The translations under genes were made by a program, and so were the position numbers. The notes beneath the pieces were generated by a model, which worked only from the letters and a program-made list of their open reading frames with translations, did no database searches and was not told the origin of the DNA. A stretch of DNA of 64,000 nt from Prorocentrum cordatum (Eukaryota; Sar; Dinophyceae; Prorocentrales; Prorocentraceae): NCBI GenBank assembly GCA_963575745.1, contig CAUYUJ010012570.1, forward strand, positions 126,001 to 190,000, read 5' to 3'. Of the stretch, positions 9,950 through 21,195 are shown piece after piece. Numbering within the stretch: position 1 is the stretch's first letter; every line of letters starts with the position of its first letter.

Positions 9950-11250
9950 TGGATATTTCTCGGGGTCTCTTCGGAGGGAGCCTCTGGGGAGCCTCTGGGG
10001 GCTTCTTGGGGGCCTCTTGGGGTTTCCGGCGGGCCTGTTGGGAGTCTTGGGAGCATCTCTTGGGGCCTCTTGGGGGCCTCGTGGATGCCTCTTGGGGGGC
10101 TCGTGGGCGCTTTTTGGGGCCTCCTGGGCGCCTCTTGGGGCCGAGAGATCGAGATGTCCGGTCGGGTTCCCCGTCTGGCCCCCTCTTGGGGCCGTCCTGG
10201 GGGTATTTCGGGCTGTTTTGGAGGCCTTTTGGGGCCCGCTTGAGCCCTCTTGGGGCTCTCTTGGAGGCCGCTTGGGGCTTTCTTGGAGGCCTCTTGAAGT
10301 TGGGCCGTCTTGGGGCGATATGTGGGGCCTCTTGGGCCGTCTTGAAGAGTCGGGAAGCCGAACAGATGAGAACGCCAACACCCTTCAAAATCAACAGGGA
10401 AATCAATGATTTTTGCCTCCTGGAGCCCTCTTGAGACGCTTCTTCGAAGCCTCTTTGGGCGTCTTTGGAGCCTCTTGGGACCCAGGGCTCGAAATGTCTG
10501 TTCGGGTTCCCCGTCTGGCCCCTCTTGGGGCCTTCCTGGGGATATCTTGGGCCGTTTTGGAGGCCTCTTGGCCCGTCTTGGGCCCTGCGGCCCTCTTGGG
10601 GCTCTATTGGATGCCTCTTGGGCCGTCTTGGGACGATATGCTGGGCCTCTTGGGCCGTCTTGAAGAGTCGGGAAGCCGCACAGATGAGAGCGCCAACATC
10701 CTTCAAAAACAAAAAGAAAATATTGGTGTTTGCCTCCTGGAGCCCTCTTGAGACGCTTCTTTGAGGCCTCTTTGGGCGTCCTGGGAACCTCTTGGGGCCG
10801 AGGGCTCGAAATTTCCGTTCGTGTTCCCCGTCTGGCCCCCTCTTGGGGCCTTCCTGGCGATATCTTGGGCCGTCTTGGGGCCCTCTTGGGCCGTCTTGGG
10901 CCCTCTTGGGGCTCTCTTGGATGCCTCTTGGGCCGTCTTGTGGCGATATGTGGGGCTTCTTGGGCCATCTTGGAGCGTCGGGAAGCCGAACAGGTGGGAA
11001 CGCCAAAATCCTTCAAAAACCTGAGGGGCACATGGTTTTTGCCTCCTGGAGCCCTCTTGAGACGCTTTTTCGAGGCCTCTTTGGGCGTCTTGGGAGCGTC
11101 TGCGGCCGTCTGGAGACTATCTTTGGCGTCTTGGACTGATCGGTCGGCGACTCGGGGCCCTCTTGAACCGTATTGGGCATTCTTGGGGCCCGCTAGGAGC
11201 GCTCGGGGGCGCCTGAAAACCGCGCCCAGATGGATAACCCATCTCTGGGT
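9950..11250. repeat. ~310 bp tandem array built from GGCCTCTTGG motifs
   Basis: At least three long units (about 10120-10425, 10426-10737 and 10738-11046) plus partial flanks. Landmarks recur in each unit: GTTCCCCGTCTGGCCCC, CTTGGGGCCTTCCTGG, GTCGGGAAGCCG and GCCTCCTGGAGCCCTCTTGA. Long Pro/Arg- or Trp/Gly-rich ORFs on both strands are artefacts of the array. Confidence 0.88.
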
Positions 11251-11598
11251 AGTACCGGCCGGGGTGCTTTTCATCCAGGGACCCCCAGGGGCCGCCCCGC
11301 GCGCGCGAACTAGAAATATTGTTTACAAGCAGTCAGAAATCTTAGCACGGTTCTGGCCCGTTGGGCCTGCGAAGTTCTATCGGAGGTTCGGGGGCGAAAT
11401 CGAAGTGGAAAGGAACGCCCCCCACCAGGAAATCGGTTTCAGTTCCAGAGTCGTGTCCTGCGTGCGGGCGAGGCGAAGCTGCGTGGGCGGACGAGCCGAC
11501 TGACTAGGCTGTGGCTAGGGCGGGTCAAGAGCCGTGGACCGCCCTCCTCCCTCCCCGGTCGGCGGGCGGTGGCCAGGTTGTGCCGCCGTGGTGTGCCT
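11251..11598. other. No gene supported
   Basis: GC-rich, no recognised domain. Confidence 0.4.
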
Positions 11599-11599
11599 T

Positions 11600-12640
11600 C
11601 GGTGTCCCAGCGGTGCTTTTTTGGCTGTCCCGTCGCTGTACCGTCGCTGTCCCGTCGGTGTCCCGTGGGTGTCCCGTCGGTGTGCCGTTGGTGTCCCGTC
11701 GGTGTCCCGTTGGTGTTCCGTCGGTGTCTCGTCGGGGTCCCGTCGGTGTCCCGTTGTGCGATCGATGGTGGGACCGATCGTGAGGTCGATGGTGAGATCG
11801 AGCGAGCGGGATCGATAGTAAGACCGATGGTGAAATCGAAAGTGAGATCGATTGTTCTCCGGTGGTGCCCCGATGGTTTCCTGTGGTGTCCCGTCGGTGT
11901 CCCTTCGGTGTCCCGCGGGTGTCCCGTCGGTGTCCCGTCGGTGTCTTGTGGTGCCCCGTGGTGAGATCGACGGTGACATCGATCGCAAGACCGATAGTGG
12001 GGTCGATAGTGAAATCGGTAGTGAGATCAATAGTGAGATCGATGATGAGGTCGATCGAGTGAGATCGATGGGAGATGGAGCGAGTGAGATCGATAGGGAG
12101 ATCGAACGTGAGATCGATTGGTGTCCCGATGGTGTGCCGGTGGTGTCCCCTCGGTGTCTCCCGTCGGTGTCTGTGGTGTCCTCTGGTGAGATCGATAGTG
12201 AGACAGATAGCCAGATCGATCGCGAGAAGTAAGATCGATCATGGGTTCATTAGTGAGATCGATAGTAAGATCAAAAGTGAGATCGATCGAGTGAGAGCGA
12301 TGGTGGGATCGATAGAGTGGGACCGATAGCGAGATCTATAGTGAGATCGATAGTGAGATCGATAATTAGATCAGTAGTGAGATCGATGGTGATCTGATGG
12401 TGTCCTGATTTGTGCCCCGATTGGTGTCTGATTGGTGTCCCGATTGGTGTCCTGATTGGTGTTATGATGGTTTGTTGATGGTGTCTCGGTGGTGTCCTGT
12501 TGGTGTCCTGGTAGGTGCCCCGAGTTGTGTTCCGATGGTGTCCCGATTGGTGTCCCGATTGGTGTCCCGATGGGTGTCCTGGTGGTGTTTCGATGGTGTC
12601 TCGATGGTGTGCTGGTGCTATCTATCGTGAGAATTTGGGG
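11600..12640. repeat. Alternating two-motif minisatellite
   Basis: Blocks of an 11-mer (GGTGTCCCGTC and variants) alternate with blocks of a 12-mer (GTGAGATCGATA and variants), at roughly 11630-11760, 11760-11860, 11860-11960, 11965-12120, 12118-12185, 12185-12395 and 12395-12610. The second motif carries ATCGAT/GATC palindromes. The first motif recurs at 45965-46105. Confidence 0.88.
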
Positions 12641-14850
12641 GTGAGTCGCCGAGAACCCGATACGTCAACTGGTTTTCAATGTCAGCATCGCCGGCCACGG
12701 GATCGACTGTGATATTGAGCGAATGATGTCCCGCCGGTGTCCCGATTGGAGTCCCCATTGGTGTCCCGATCGTTTTCAGCACACCGCCGTTGCTGCCGCC
12801 GCCACGCTCATCACCACCGCGGCAATCACCTTGCCATCAGTCAGCCATCACACTTAGCATCATCCATCACAGCACAGTAGTGGTGGCATTTATTTGGCCT
12901 CATGGTGCCCCGGTGGTGTCTCGAGGGTGAGGTCGATCGAGTGGGATCGATCGTGGGATCACATCGCGACGCAGCATCGTCACCACGCGTCGTCGCCAAG
13001 TCGAGGGCGCATCACCAGCATCGTCATCATCACCGTCACCGCAGTTGTCGTCAGTTGGTTCATTTCCCCCACCAACCTCCTTGTCTCCCGAAATGTGGTC
13101 GTATACGTATGATACCTTCTACCACAGATCAATACGTGTACATGCGTGTGTGCGCAAGCGATTTCACTCTGCGCGGCCCGTCTGCTGTGTATCATCGACT
13201 GGTGCTCACCGGCTCGTCGGGGAAGAACGTGTAGGGTTGCGCTCGCGCGCGCAAACAAACGCGCATGCGCGCGCACGTGCGTGCGATCCGCACGCGCCCA
13301 TGTTTTTGAATGCGCGCGCGCATGTTTGTCTGCGTGCGTGCGTTCGTGTTCGTTTACGCCTGTCTATGTGTCTGTGTCTGTTGTATGTTCTCGCGCCCGC
13401 GTCTGTTGTGTATGTGTGTGCGTGTGTGTGCGTCCGTGTGGATCCGCACGCGATTGGCTTGCCTCCTTCTCTCAGTGATCCAGCCCACTGGTGGCAGGTA
13501 GCCAGCGGATTCAGATAATTCAGCCGCAGATACCCGCATGAGTACTTTGGCGGGCCAGTGCTGTCGTCTCAGGATTGCCAGGGGCTCCTCAGCCGTTCCA
13601 CTTCTGAGGTGGGGCACACCAGCCCAGGTTCCTTGTGCGCGCGAGGTTTTGCTGATGAATGCGGCACGCAATCTGCCCAACTTCGCCAGTGGGGTCGCCC
13701 AGCTGGCGCAAGAGCGAAGCATAGGCCCCTGCATTCGCCACCTACTCCTAGCTACCTTCTGTGCAACTCTGGCTTAAGAAGGCGAGGCATGTGCCTTGTC
13801 AGCTGCAGGACGACCTCTGACCCTCCCACGCGCCAGCTCTTTGTCCCTTCCGCCGCTCCTTTGTCCCCGGTGCATCCCCTCTGGCCTCAACTCTCCTTCT
13901 CGGTTGGGTTATCGTTGGTCGGTGGGACCAAGGGGGTACACCTCGCTCGTTGCTTAAGAAAACGCAGTTTTGCAGCCAGAGTCTCGAAATGTCTCGAGGT
14001 GTAGAGGTAGGTGGGGAGGTGTAGAGGTGGGGAGGTGGGGACCATGCCCCCTGTCGCCTTGTCGTCCGGTTTGATCGCCCTGGCGTCGAATGTTTTTCCA
14101 ATGCTGCTCCGTGACGTCATCTACCTGCCTTCTGTGTCATTGCTATGCTCATCGCCCTGCATCCTCTCCCGTGACCCTTCTGCTACCCATGCAATCGTAA
14201 TTTGTTGTCCTCCGTGTTGTCCCTCCACTCTCAGCCTTCGTGTCTCTTCCTCTTGACTTGAGCTTGACTGGTCTGAGGGCTGAGCGTAGCGTACGTTAGC
14301 TTTTCAGATCTTCCTAGGAAACATGCCAGTCGCATGACCATCTGCATTCAAGCGTGGTAAGCTCATCCGAGCAGGTCCCGCTCTCTCCCAGATGCTCCTC
14401 TTGCTCCTCGCTCTTCTTCGCCACCTGGCCCTCCTTTCTCATGGCCCCTCTCCACCACCACCTCCTCATGCTCCATCCTCACGCTGCCCCTGTCCATACA
14501 GTGCCGTTTTTAATACATGCTCCACGTGCGGATTATGTATCACAAATGCAGGGTTTTAGTATTAAGAGCAACGATGAGTTCATGCGTAAATTTATTCACA
14601 CATTAATCATGTATTAAAGATCAGATATTTGTTACAATTCCTATGTGCTAGAAACTGCCCTGTACCTGTACGCACCCCTTTCATCCTCTCGCTCCCATGT
14701 AATCGCCCGCCCGCGTGCCTATACAGCCCGCGGGGCCGGAGGGCACGGCAGGCCCCCGCGGTGCAACGAGCACGCACCGCCACGGGTCGGCGTTTCTTCG
14801 TGGGATATGTCTTCGATGCGCTGGCTCTCGGGGCTGCTGTTGCGGCCTTC
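12641..14850. other. No gene supported; GT-rich and CT-rich low complexity
   Basis: Contains short GTGATC/GATCGA motifs continuing the previous array, a GT/GC-rich segment (13250-13450) and otherwise unique-looking sequence. The open frame at 13354-13734 (minus) is non-repetitive at its start but has no family I recognise. Confidence 0.4.
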
Positions 14851-14855
14851 CAGGG

Positions 14856-15048
14856 TTATGTCGGGCGTGTCCCCCTACAGGGGGATTTTCGACGAAAAAT
14901 AAGAACCACCCCAAAAATACCCCAAAAAGGTCAAAAAGTACACCAAAAATAGTCCCCAGACTCGTTTTGCACAATTTCAAGATCATTTTTGGGGTATCTT
15001 TTATTTTTCGTTGAAAATTCCCCCTGTAGGGGGACAGGCCCGACTTAA
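14856..15048. mobile_element. MITE-like element family A, copy 3
   Basis: Starts TTATGTCGGGCGTGTCCCC and ends CAGGCCCGACTTAA. Long terminal inverted repeats match the copy at 5988-6168. The flanking octamers TTCCAGGG and TCTTGGGG differ only by transitions, so a decayed TSD is possible. Confidence 0.8.
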
Positions 15049-15223
15049 TCTTGGGGCCGTCTTGGAGGCGTCCTGGGCAGCCTGGGAGCCATCCTGCCGC
15101 CGCCCTGCGGAGGCCGGCTGGGGGCTTCCTGGGCCCCTCACGGTGCCGCTTGGCCTCTCGGGGGGCCTTCTCGGGGGGCACGCCCTGGGGCAGCACTGCA
15201 GCCACACTGGGATCAGTAATAGG

Positions 15224-15422
15224 CTTAGTTGCCTCGATACGCGCGTTTTGAAACGCAACACGTCCCGTGTTCAAGACGTCCGTGTCAATACGTTGCGTGT
15301 TGGCTCCACGTATTGGACCACGTTTTGGCGAATGTATCGCGTCGGACCTACGTTTTCAGCCTACGTGTTGAGTTCCGTATCGATACGCTACGTGTTGCGT
15401 GTTGCGTATAGGGGCAGCTAAG
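15224..15422. mobile_element. MITE-like element family B, copy 2
   Basis: 199 bp from CTTAGTTGCCTCGATACGC to GGGGCAGCTAAG, matching 4917-5116 over its whole length. A 20 bp direct repeat with two mismatches flanks it (15204-15223 and 15423-15442, core TGGGATCAGTAA). This is longer than the 8 bp seen for copy 1. Confidence 0.82.
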
Positions 15423-15611
15423 ACATTGGGATCAGTAACAGGGCGTCTTGAGGCCATCCTGGAGGCAACTCTGGCCTTCTGGAGTTCTCTTGGGGTCGTC
15501 GTTGTGCGCACCTAGGGCCGAAGAGCGGCCGCCCTGGAGGGTCCAGGAGCCCTCCGCGAGTCTCTCGGAGCCACCGTGGGTCAAATTCTCACCAGGGTGA
15601 TCGGTGCTGAC

Positions 15612-15863
15612 CTTCGTGGGCCCCGGAAACGGCAGGGCCGTTTTTTCACCGTTTCCGAACAAGTGTCCCTGGAAAATGGAAACGGCAAATAAAACACAGC
15701 GACCGGAAACGGCAACAAAAACGGCTCCAGGATTGGAGCCGGAGCGGGAACCCGTAAAAGAACGGCGACGGAACCGGTAAAAAAACGGCGCCGGAACCTG
15801 CAACAAAAACTGCAAAACGGAACCGGGAAAAAAACGGCCCTGTCGTTTCCAGGACCCACTAAG
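15612..15863. mobile_element. MITE-like element family D
   Basis: 252 bp with about 35 bp terminal inverted repeats: left CTTCGTGGGCCCCGGAAACG, right end reverse-complements to CTTAGTGGGTCCTGGAAACG, both continuing CAGGGCCGTTTTTT. Exact 8 bp target-site duplication GTGCTGAC (15604-15611 and 15864-15871). The interior repeats GGAAACGGCAA and AAAAACGG motifs. Its CTTAG-like ends resemble family B. Non-coding. Confidence 0.85.
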
Positions 15864-15871
15864 GTGCTGAC

Positions 15872-16340
15872 GGTTGTTTACGGTACAGAGGAGGCGCGCA
15901 TCAAGAGACCAAGTGATGTTCGCCAGGGCACCCTGGGTTTCTCCGATCCGCGCGCTGCGCGGTGACTGCCCTTGGCCGTTGAGAGGCCGCGGCGTTCGGG
16001 GCAGTCCTGGCTTCCCCTCGGCTGTACCTCGCGTGCGGGTTTTCAGGGTTGGGTGTCTTGCGATGGTTTCTTGCGACCGCGACCGCACGGCAGTTCGTGG
16101 CCCTGAGAGCACGGAGCACGAGTTTTCTGGAAAGGTGCGTGGCCCTGAGAGTGCGGATCCAACGTCGCAGCTGTACCCACAGGGGGGTGGTCGCGCATAT
16201 AGCACCCTGCAAGACCCCTCGGTCAGCCATCGGAGAGGACCCAGGAAGCCAGCAATTGTGCAGACGAGGATATTGTATGTACATGTCATATATTCCTCTT
16301 CCTTTATTTTTATAAGCCCAGGCGGGGGGTCACCCCCCCC
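15872..16340. other. No gene supported
   Basis: No domain recognised. GTGGCCCTGAGAG recurs three times (about 16095-16155), a small local duplication. Confidence 0.4.
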
Positions 16341-16344
16341 CCCA

Positions 16345-16978
16345 AAACCGGACTCCCGGGACCTGGGGCATTGGGGCCCTCCGGACGGGCCTCGAAGCGG
16401 CCACCGGGCCTCGCAAGGCGTTTTGCCAAGCCTTCCCAGCACACTTCAGAGCGATCCGGGGGGTCATCGGAGACGTCCCAGAGACCCCCAAGACAGCACA
16501 AGAGCGCTCCAAGAGTGACCGACGTGACCTCAAGACCCAAGAGGCCTCCAGGACGGCCCCAAAGAGGCCTCCAAGAGCACTCCCAAGAGGCAAAAATCAT
16601 TGATTTTCTGACGGTTTTTGGTGAATTTTGGGGATGTCCTCTTTTCGGCTTCCCGACGCTGCAAGACGGCGGTCTTCTGGGCGTCCGAAGCGAAGGCTCC
16701 CAAATCGCCCCACAACCATCCGAAAGGGCTTCCAGGCAGTCCAAGAGAGCCCCAAAACGGCACAACACGGGTCCAAGATGGCCCTCAGAGAGGCCCATGG
16801 CGGCCCAAGATGGCCCAAAGATACCCTCCGAAGAATTCCAAATCGTGATTCGGTCGTTCAGGGAGACGGCGGTTGGAGACAGGGTGGCCCGAGGAAGCCC
16901 CACCAGGCCCCCAGAATACGCCCAGGAGGTCTCCAGAAGGCCTTACGAAAGCCCGAAACAACTTTTGTGAGGCCCCTA
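16345..16978. repeat. CCAAGAGGCC-family repeat, minus-oriented copy
   Basis: Reverse-complement relative of the 9.95-11.25 kb units. It carries AGAGGCAAAAATCATTGATTT and TTTCGGCTTCCCGACGC, the counterparts of landmarks there. Confidence 0.75.
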
Positions 16979-16989
16979 GTATATGGATG

Positions 16990-18345
16990 AATATGTGTAT
17001 GCATGCATGCATGCATGCATGCATGCATGCATGCATGCATGCATGTATGTATGTATGTATGTATGTATGTATGTATGAAAGTATGTATGTATATATGTAT
17101 GTATGCATGTACGTATGTATGTATGTATGTAAGTATGTAGGCATGTACGTGTATGTGCATATATGCGTGCATACATGGATAGATGTATGCATGTGTGCAT
17201 GTATGTATGCCGGTTTGAATGTCTGTGTGTACGCATGAATGTATGTGTGTATGTACGTACGTTTGTGTTTACGCATGAGTGCATGCGTGTATGTACATAT
17301 GTTAGCATCTAGGTGTGCATGGACGTATGTGTGTATGACTGCATAAATGCGTGTACGTCCGTACGTATGTATGTATGAGTGCATTCATTTGTGCATGCAT
17401 GTATGCTTGTCTGCATGCATGCATTCCTGTATGCATGTATGTGTGTATAGTTGTGTGTGCATGTATGCATGTATGTATGTGTGCATGTATTTGTATGTGT
17501 GTATGCACGTGTGTCTGTATGTGTGCATGCATGTATGCATGCAGGTACGTATGTGTGTGTATGTGTGTATGCATTTGTGCATGCGTGTCTGTATACATGG
17601 CTGTATGTGTGTATGCATGCATGTATAGGTGTGTGTATGCATGTAGTTGTGTATGTACGTGTGCATGCATGTTTATACATGGATGTATGTATCGTTGTAT
17701 GTATGTGTTTATGCATATGTGTTTATGTATGTATACAGATAAGTGTATACATGTCTATATGTATACAATTATGTATGTATACATGCGTATACACGTGCGT
17801 ACACATGAACTTCGACATACACACAGATGCGATATGTGTGAACATACGTATGTATGTGCCTGTACATATGTGTGTATGTATGTGTTGTACGTATGTGTGT
17901 ATGTGTACACTCATATATGTAATAACATGTATGTACGTGTGCTTGTATGTATGTATGCGTGTATGTGCGTATGCATGTCTAGGTGGGATGGTTTATGTAT
18001 GTATGTTTGTGTGTATGTTTGTGTGTATGCATGTATGCATGCATGCATGAGTCGCTGCATATAGCTTTGTACTGGTGTATATGTATGGGCGTGTGTGTTT
18101 GTTTTTATGTATGTATGTGTGTATGCATGCATGTGTGTATGCACAGTTGTAGATGTGTGGGTATGTATGCATGTATGTATGTGTGTATGTGTGTATGCAT
18201 GCATGTGTGTATGTATGTGTGCTGGTATATGCGTGTATATGTTTGTTTGTATGTGTGTAGACGTTTATGTATGTATGCATGTCTATGCATGCATGTATAT
18301 ATATATATATATTGATGTATGTATGTTTGTCTGTCTGCTTATGTA
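16990..18345. repeat. (ATGT/ATGC)n tetranucleotide tract
   Basis: About 1.35 kb of ATGT, ATGC and GTGT units, purest at 16996-17080. Cys/Val/Met-rich ORFs (plus) and His/Thr-rich ORFs (minus) are repeat translations. Confidence 0.95.
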
Positions 18346-18534
18346 TATGTATGTGTAAGTGTACGCATGTCTGTATACAATTATGTATAGATGTGTGTAT
18401 AGCATTATGGCCCGTGGTCCAGCGTCCCAGAGCGACAGGTGGCCTGCCGTATTGAGGTCGCAGGGCGAGACCCACGAGGACATGAGCACGCAAGCGCACG
18501 AATTCAGCGAGTGTTCGGCGGTATGGCCCAGATG

Positions 18535-18795
18535 GAGGAGGTGGAGGAAGAGGAGGAGGAGAAGGAGGAGGAGGAGGCGAAAGAGGGAGGAGGAGGAGGA
18601 GGAGGAGGAGCAGGAGGATGACGATGATGATAATGATTATGATGATGCTGATGATGAGGAGGATGAGGAGGAGGAGGAGGAGAACGAGGAGGAGGAGGAG
18701 GAGGAGGAGGAGGGAGGAGGAGAGGGAGGAGAGGAAGAGGAGGAGAACGAGGAGGAGGAGGAGGAGGAGGCGGAGGCGGAGGAGGAGGGGAGGAG
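18535..18795. repeat. (GGA)n tract
   Basis: Polypurine trinucleotide repeat with a GATGAT interruption at 18617-18657. Confidence 0.95.
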
Positions 18796-18799
18796 AGCC

Positions 18800-19210
18800 G
18801 TGTGTCTCCTCGGGGGCGGCCGTCTGGGAGGCGACGGGGCCGGGGCCGCGGGCCCGAGGCCCCGGGCCGGCGCCGGGGCCGAGGCTGGGGGCCAGGGCCG
18901 GAGCCAGGCTGGGGCTACAGGGCCTGGGCTGGGGCCTCGGCTGCCGCATGGGCCGTGGCCAGGCGGGGGGTAAGCAGGGGCTGTGGGCCAGAGCCTCGGC
19001 CAGGGGGCCTGCCGGGGCCGGGGCTGGGGCAGGGCCAGGGCCGTGACTGGGGCCCGAGCTGGGGCCGAGGCGCTGGGGGAGGGGCCCCGAGTTCTCCTGC
19101 CGACAGGGGGACCAACCCCCTGTGCCCTTCGCCACGGGGGGGGGAGGGGAGAGACGGCCGCTGCCCCCCCGGGGGAGCGGTAATCTGATGACTAGGACCC
19201 CCCCCCTGAG
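18800..19210. other. GC-rich, GGGGCC-rich, no gene
   Basis: Degenerate GGCCGGGGC/GGGCC repeats. Gly/Ala/Pro frames only. Confidence 0.6.
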
Positions 19211-19249
19211 ACCGGAGCAGTGAGCCCCACCCCACCGTCCCGCGTAGAA

Positions 19250-19440
19250 ACCATACAAAATGCACTTTGCCTCCAAATCTGGCGCATGCGCGGGCGCCCC
19301 GCGACCACTTTGCATTGGTTTATGACAGGGGCGGAGGAGGTGCCAGCATTTTGCTTGGTGCGCGCAGGCCAACCATCCTTCTCAAAAACAACAAAAATAC
19401 ACTTTGGCTCCAAATCTGGAACATGCGCAGGGCCCTCTTT
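19250..19440. repeat. Short dispersed repeat, two tandem copies
   Basis: A block containing TGCCTCCAAATCTGG and CATGCGC occurs at about 19255-19300 and again at about 19390-19435. A reverse-complement relative lies at 38340-38460. Confidence 0.65.
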
Positions 19441-20465
19441 TCTCTGAGCTTTGATTCGTTTCACGACTTCTTAAGATATCACGATTTGCCCATCGGTGCC
19501 GGTGCTTTGCGCTGCCTGGCGGAGCCTCCCTTCTCACAGAACGCTCGGCATTTCGCTTCAGGTGGACTCAAGATCCTGAACTCCCTGTGGCCAGGGCCCC
19601 AGACAGCTGGGGTCTCTACTGGTTCCCCGTAGTTGGCGCACCTGTCGCGGCTGGAGCACGTTGCATAGTTGGCGCACGTGGAGCATGTGCCGCAGCTTGC
19701 GCGCGAGGGCCTCCAGGGTGCCCTGTGCACCTGGAACCCGTGGCGCGCATGGCATGTGCGGCGTTCCGAAGCGATCTGCTGACATTCGGGTGTTACTGAT
19801 GTGTTGGGAGGGCGGGTGGGAGTGAGCTAGACGGCCTGTTATCTAGGTGGGTAGCTTGACCCCTCCCCTACACACCCCGTGCCCCCCCTCCCTAGTCCCT
19901 CCTACATGCCCCCACCGTCAGGGAGGGGAAAGAGGGAGGGAGTCGGCTCAACTACGACGGTTGTTTTCTTTGTTCGTTCTTCGATTTCCTTGGGACTGGC
20001 GATGACGATGACGACGACGAAGACAGCGTCTCATACACGCCCACTGGATCGGCGGATTGCAGAATCTCGGAACCATCTTGATGCCTCAGAAGCCCATGGG
20101 ACGCGAAAGGGCGAGAAATCCAAAATCATAGGGAACGCATGTCGGGCCTATCAAGGGCATTGTTGTGATGCTTTGGAGCTGTCAGGGGCATCCTTGGGGT
20201 GATCCGTGGCCACTTGGAGCCGCGCTGCGGCGGCCTGGAGAGACTCCTAGGATGTACGCTGGAGGCCATGTGCCGGTTTTGACAGAACCAGTGGCCGTGT
20301 GATATGCGTCCCTCAGGGCTCGAGGGTGATACTGGCGGCCGCTTGACGGCTTGTCAGGCTACGCCTGGGCGTGTTGGCCCCCCTTGGGCGGACTTGCCCA
20401 AGGTTTTTCCACTTCCAAGGGTCAACCGGGGCCGCCGCGTACGCGCGCTTGGCCGTTGGGCTGCT
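19441..20465. other. No gene supported
   Basis: At 20085-20140 there is a fragment (CTTGATGCCTCAGAAGCCC, then GGGCGAGAAAT) related to 37545-37600, part of the GGCCTCTTGG family. Otherwise nothing. Confidence 0.4.
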
Positions 20466-20469
20466 GGTT

Positions 20470-20595
20470 CGTTAGGTTCCTCCTCCTCCTCCTTCTCCTC
20501 CTCCTCCTCCTCATGCTGACTCCCCTACTCTTCCTCTTCCTCCTCCTCCTCCTCCTTCTCCTCCTCCTCCTCCTCGTCCTCCTCCCGCATCCCTT
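20470..20595. repeat. (TCC)n tract
   Basis: Polypyrimidine trinucleotide repeat. Confidence 0.93.
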
Positions 20596-20709
20596 TTCCT
20601 GATCAATACTTCCCCCTGTCACACCCCGAGACGTGGTGGTAGGGCAGCCGGGCGTTTCGCGTGGGACTTCCCCACTTTATGATCTTGAAGTTGAGGATTC
20701 GCAACTGTT

Positions 20710-21125
20710 TCACGGATGGCGGGCGGGACGTTTACAAATTGTAGTTCATTCGTCTTCAATTATTACATGCATTTAACGGATGGAGGGCGGGTCGTCTTTG
20801 AAGTGTTGTTTTCGCTTTAGCACAGCGCACATTCGCTTTCACGTTTGAAAGGAATTCACGGATGGAGGGCGGTGCTTTCTTTCTGAATGTGGTTGTCGCT
20901 TTGTGGCCGCGCATGTTCGTCTTAAGAGTTTACAGCAGTTTCAAATAATCTGGTGGCTGCTCTCCCAAACAGGGTGTTGTGGCACGACGGAGGGCTATCA
21001 GGGCGCAGCAGTTACGTTGATTCGCGTTGTTGAAGTCCCAGGACATGCATTCTGGCACGATTCAGGGCCGTCAGGGCGTAACGATAACGTCGATTCGCAG
21101 CGTTGGGTACCTGACACCGTTTTGT
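20710..21125. repeat. Two small tandem minisatellites
   Basis: ACGGATGGAGGGCGG (or GGCGGGCGG) recurs near 20714, 20776 and 20860. A ~70 bp unit (GGGC..TCAGGGCG, then CGTTGATTCGC) occurs at about 20982-21055 and 21056-21122. Confidence 0.65.
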
Positions 21126-21195
21126 GTTTTCAGACGGTTGTCTTCCAATGGGACATTTCTTTCAGTAAGCATCGTTGATGGGTCTTGGGTTTGCA

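Noticed and set aside
16990-18345. His/Thr-rich and Cys/Val-rich ORFs of up to 450 codons
   Set aside because: Produced by the ATGT/ATGC repeat and neighbouring (GGA)n; no unique sequence.
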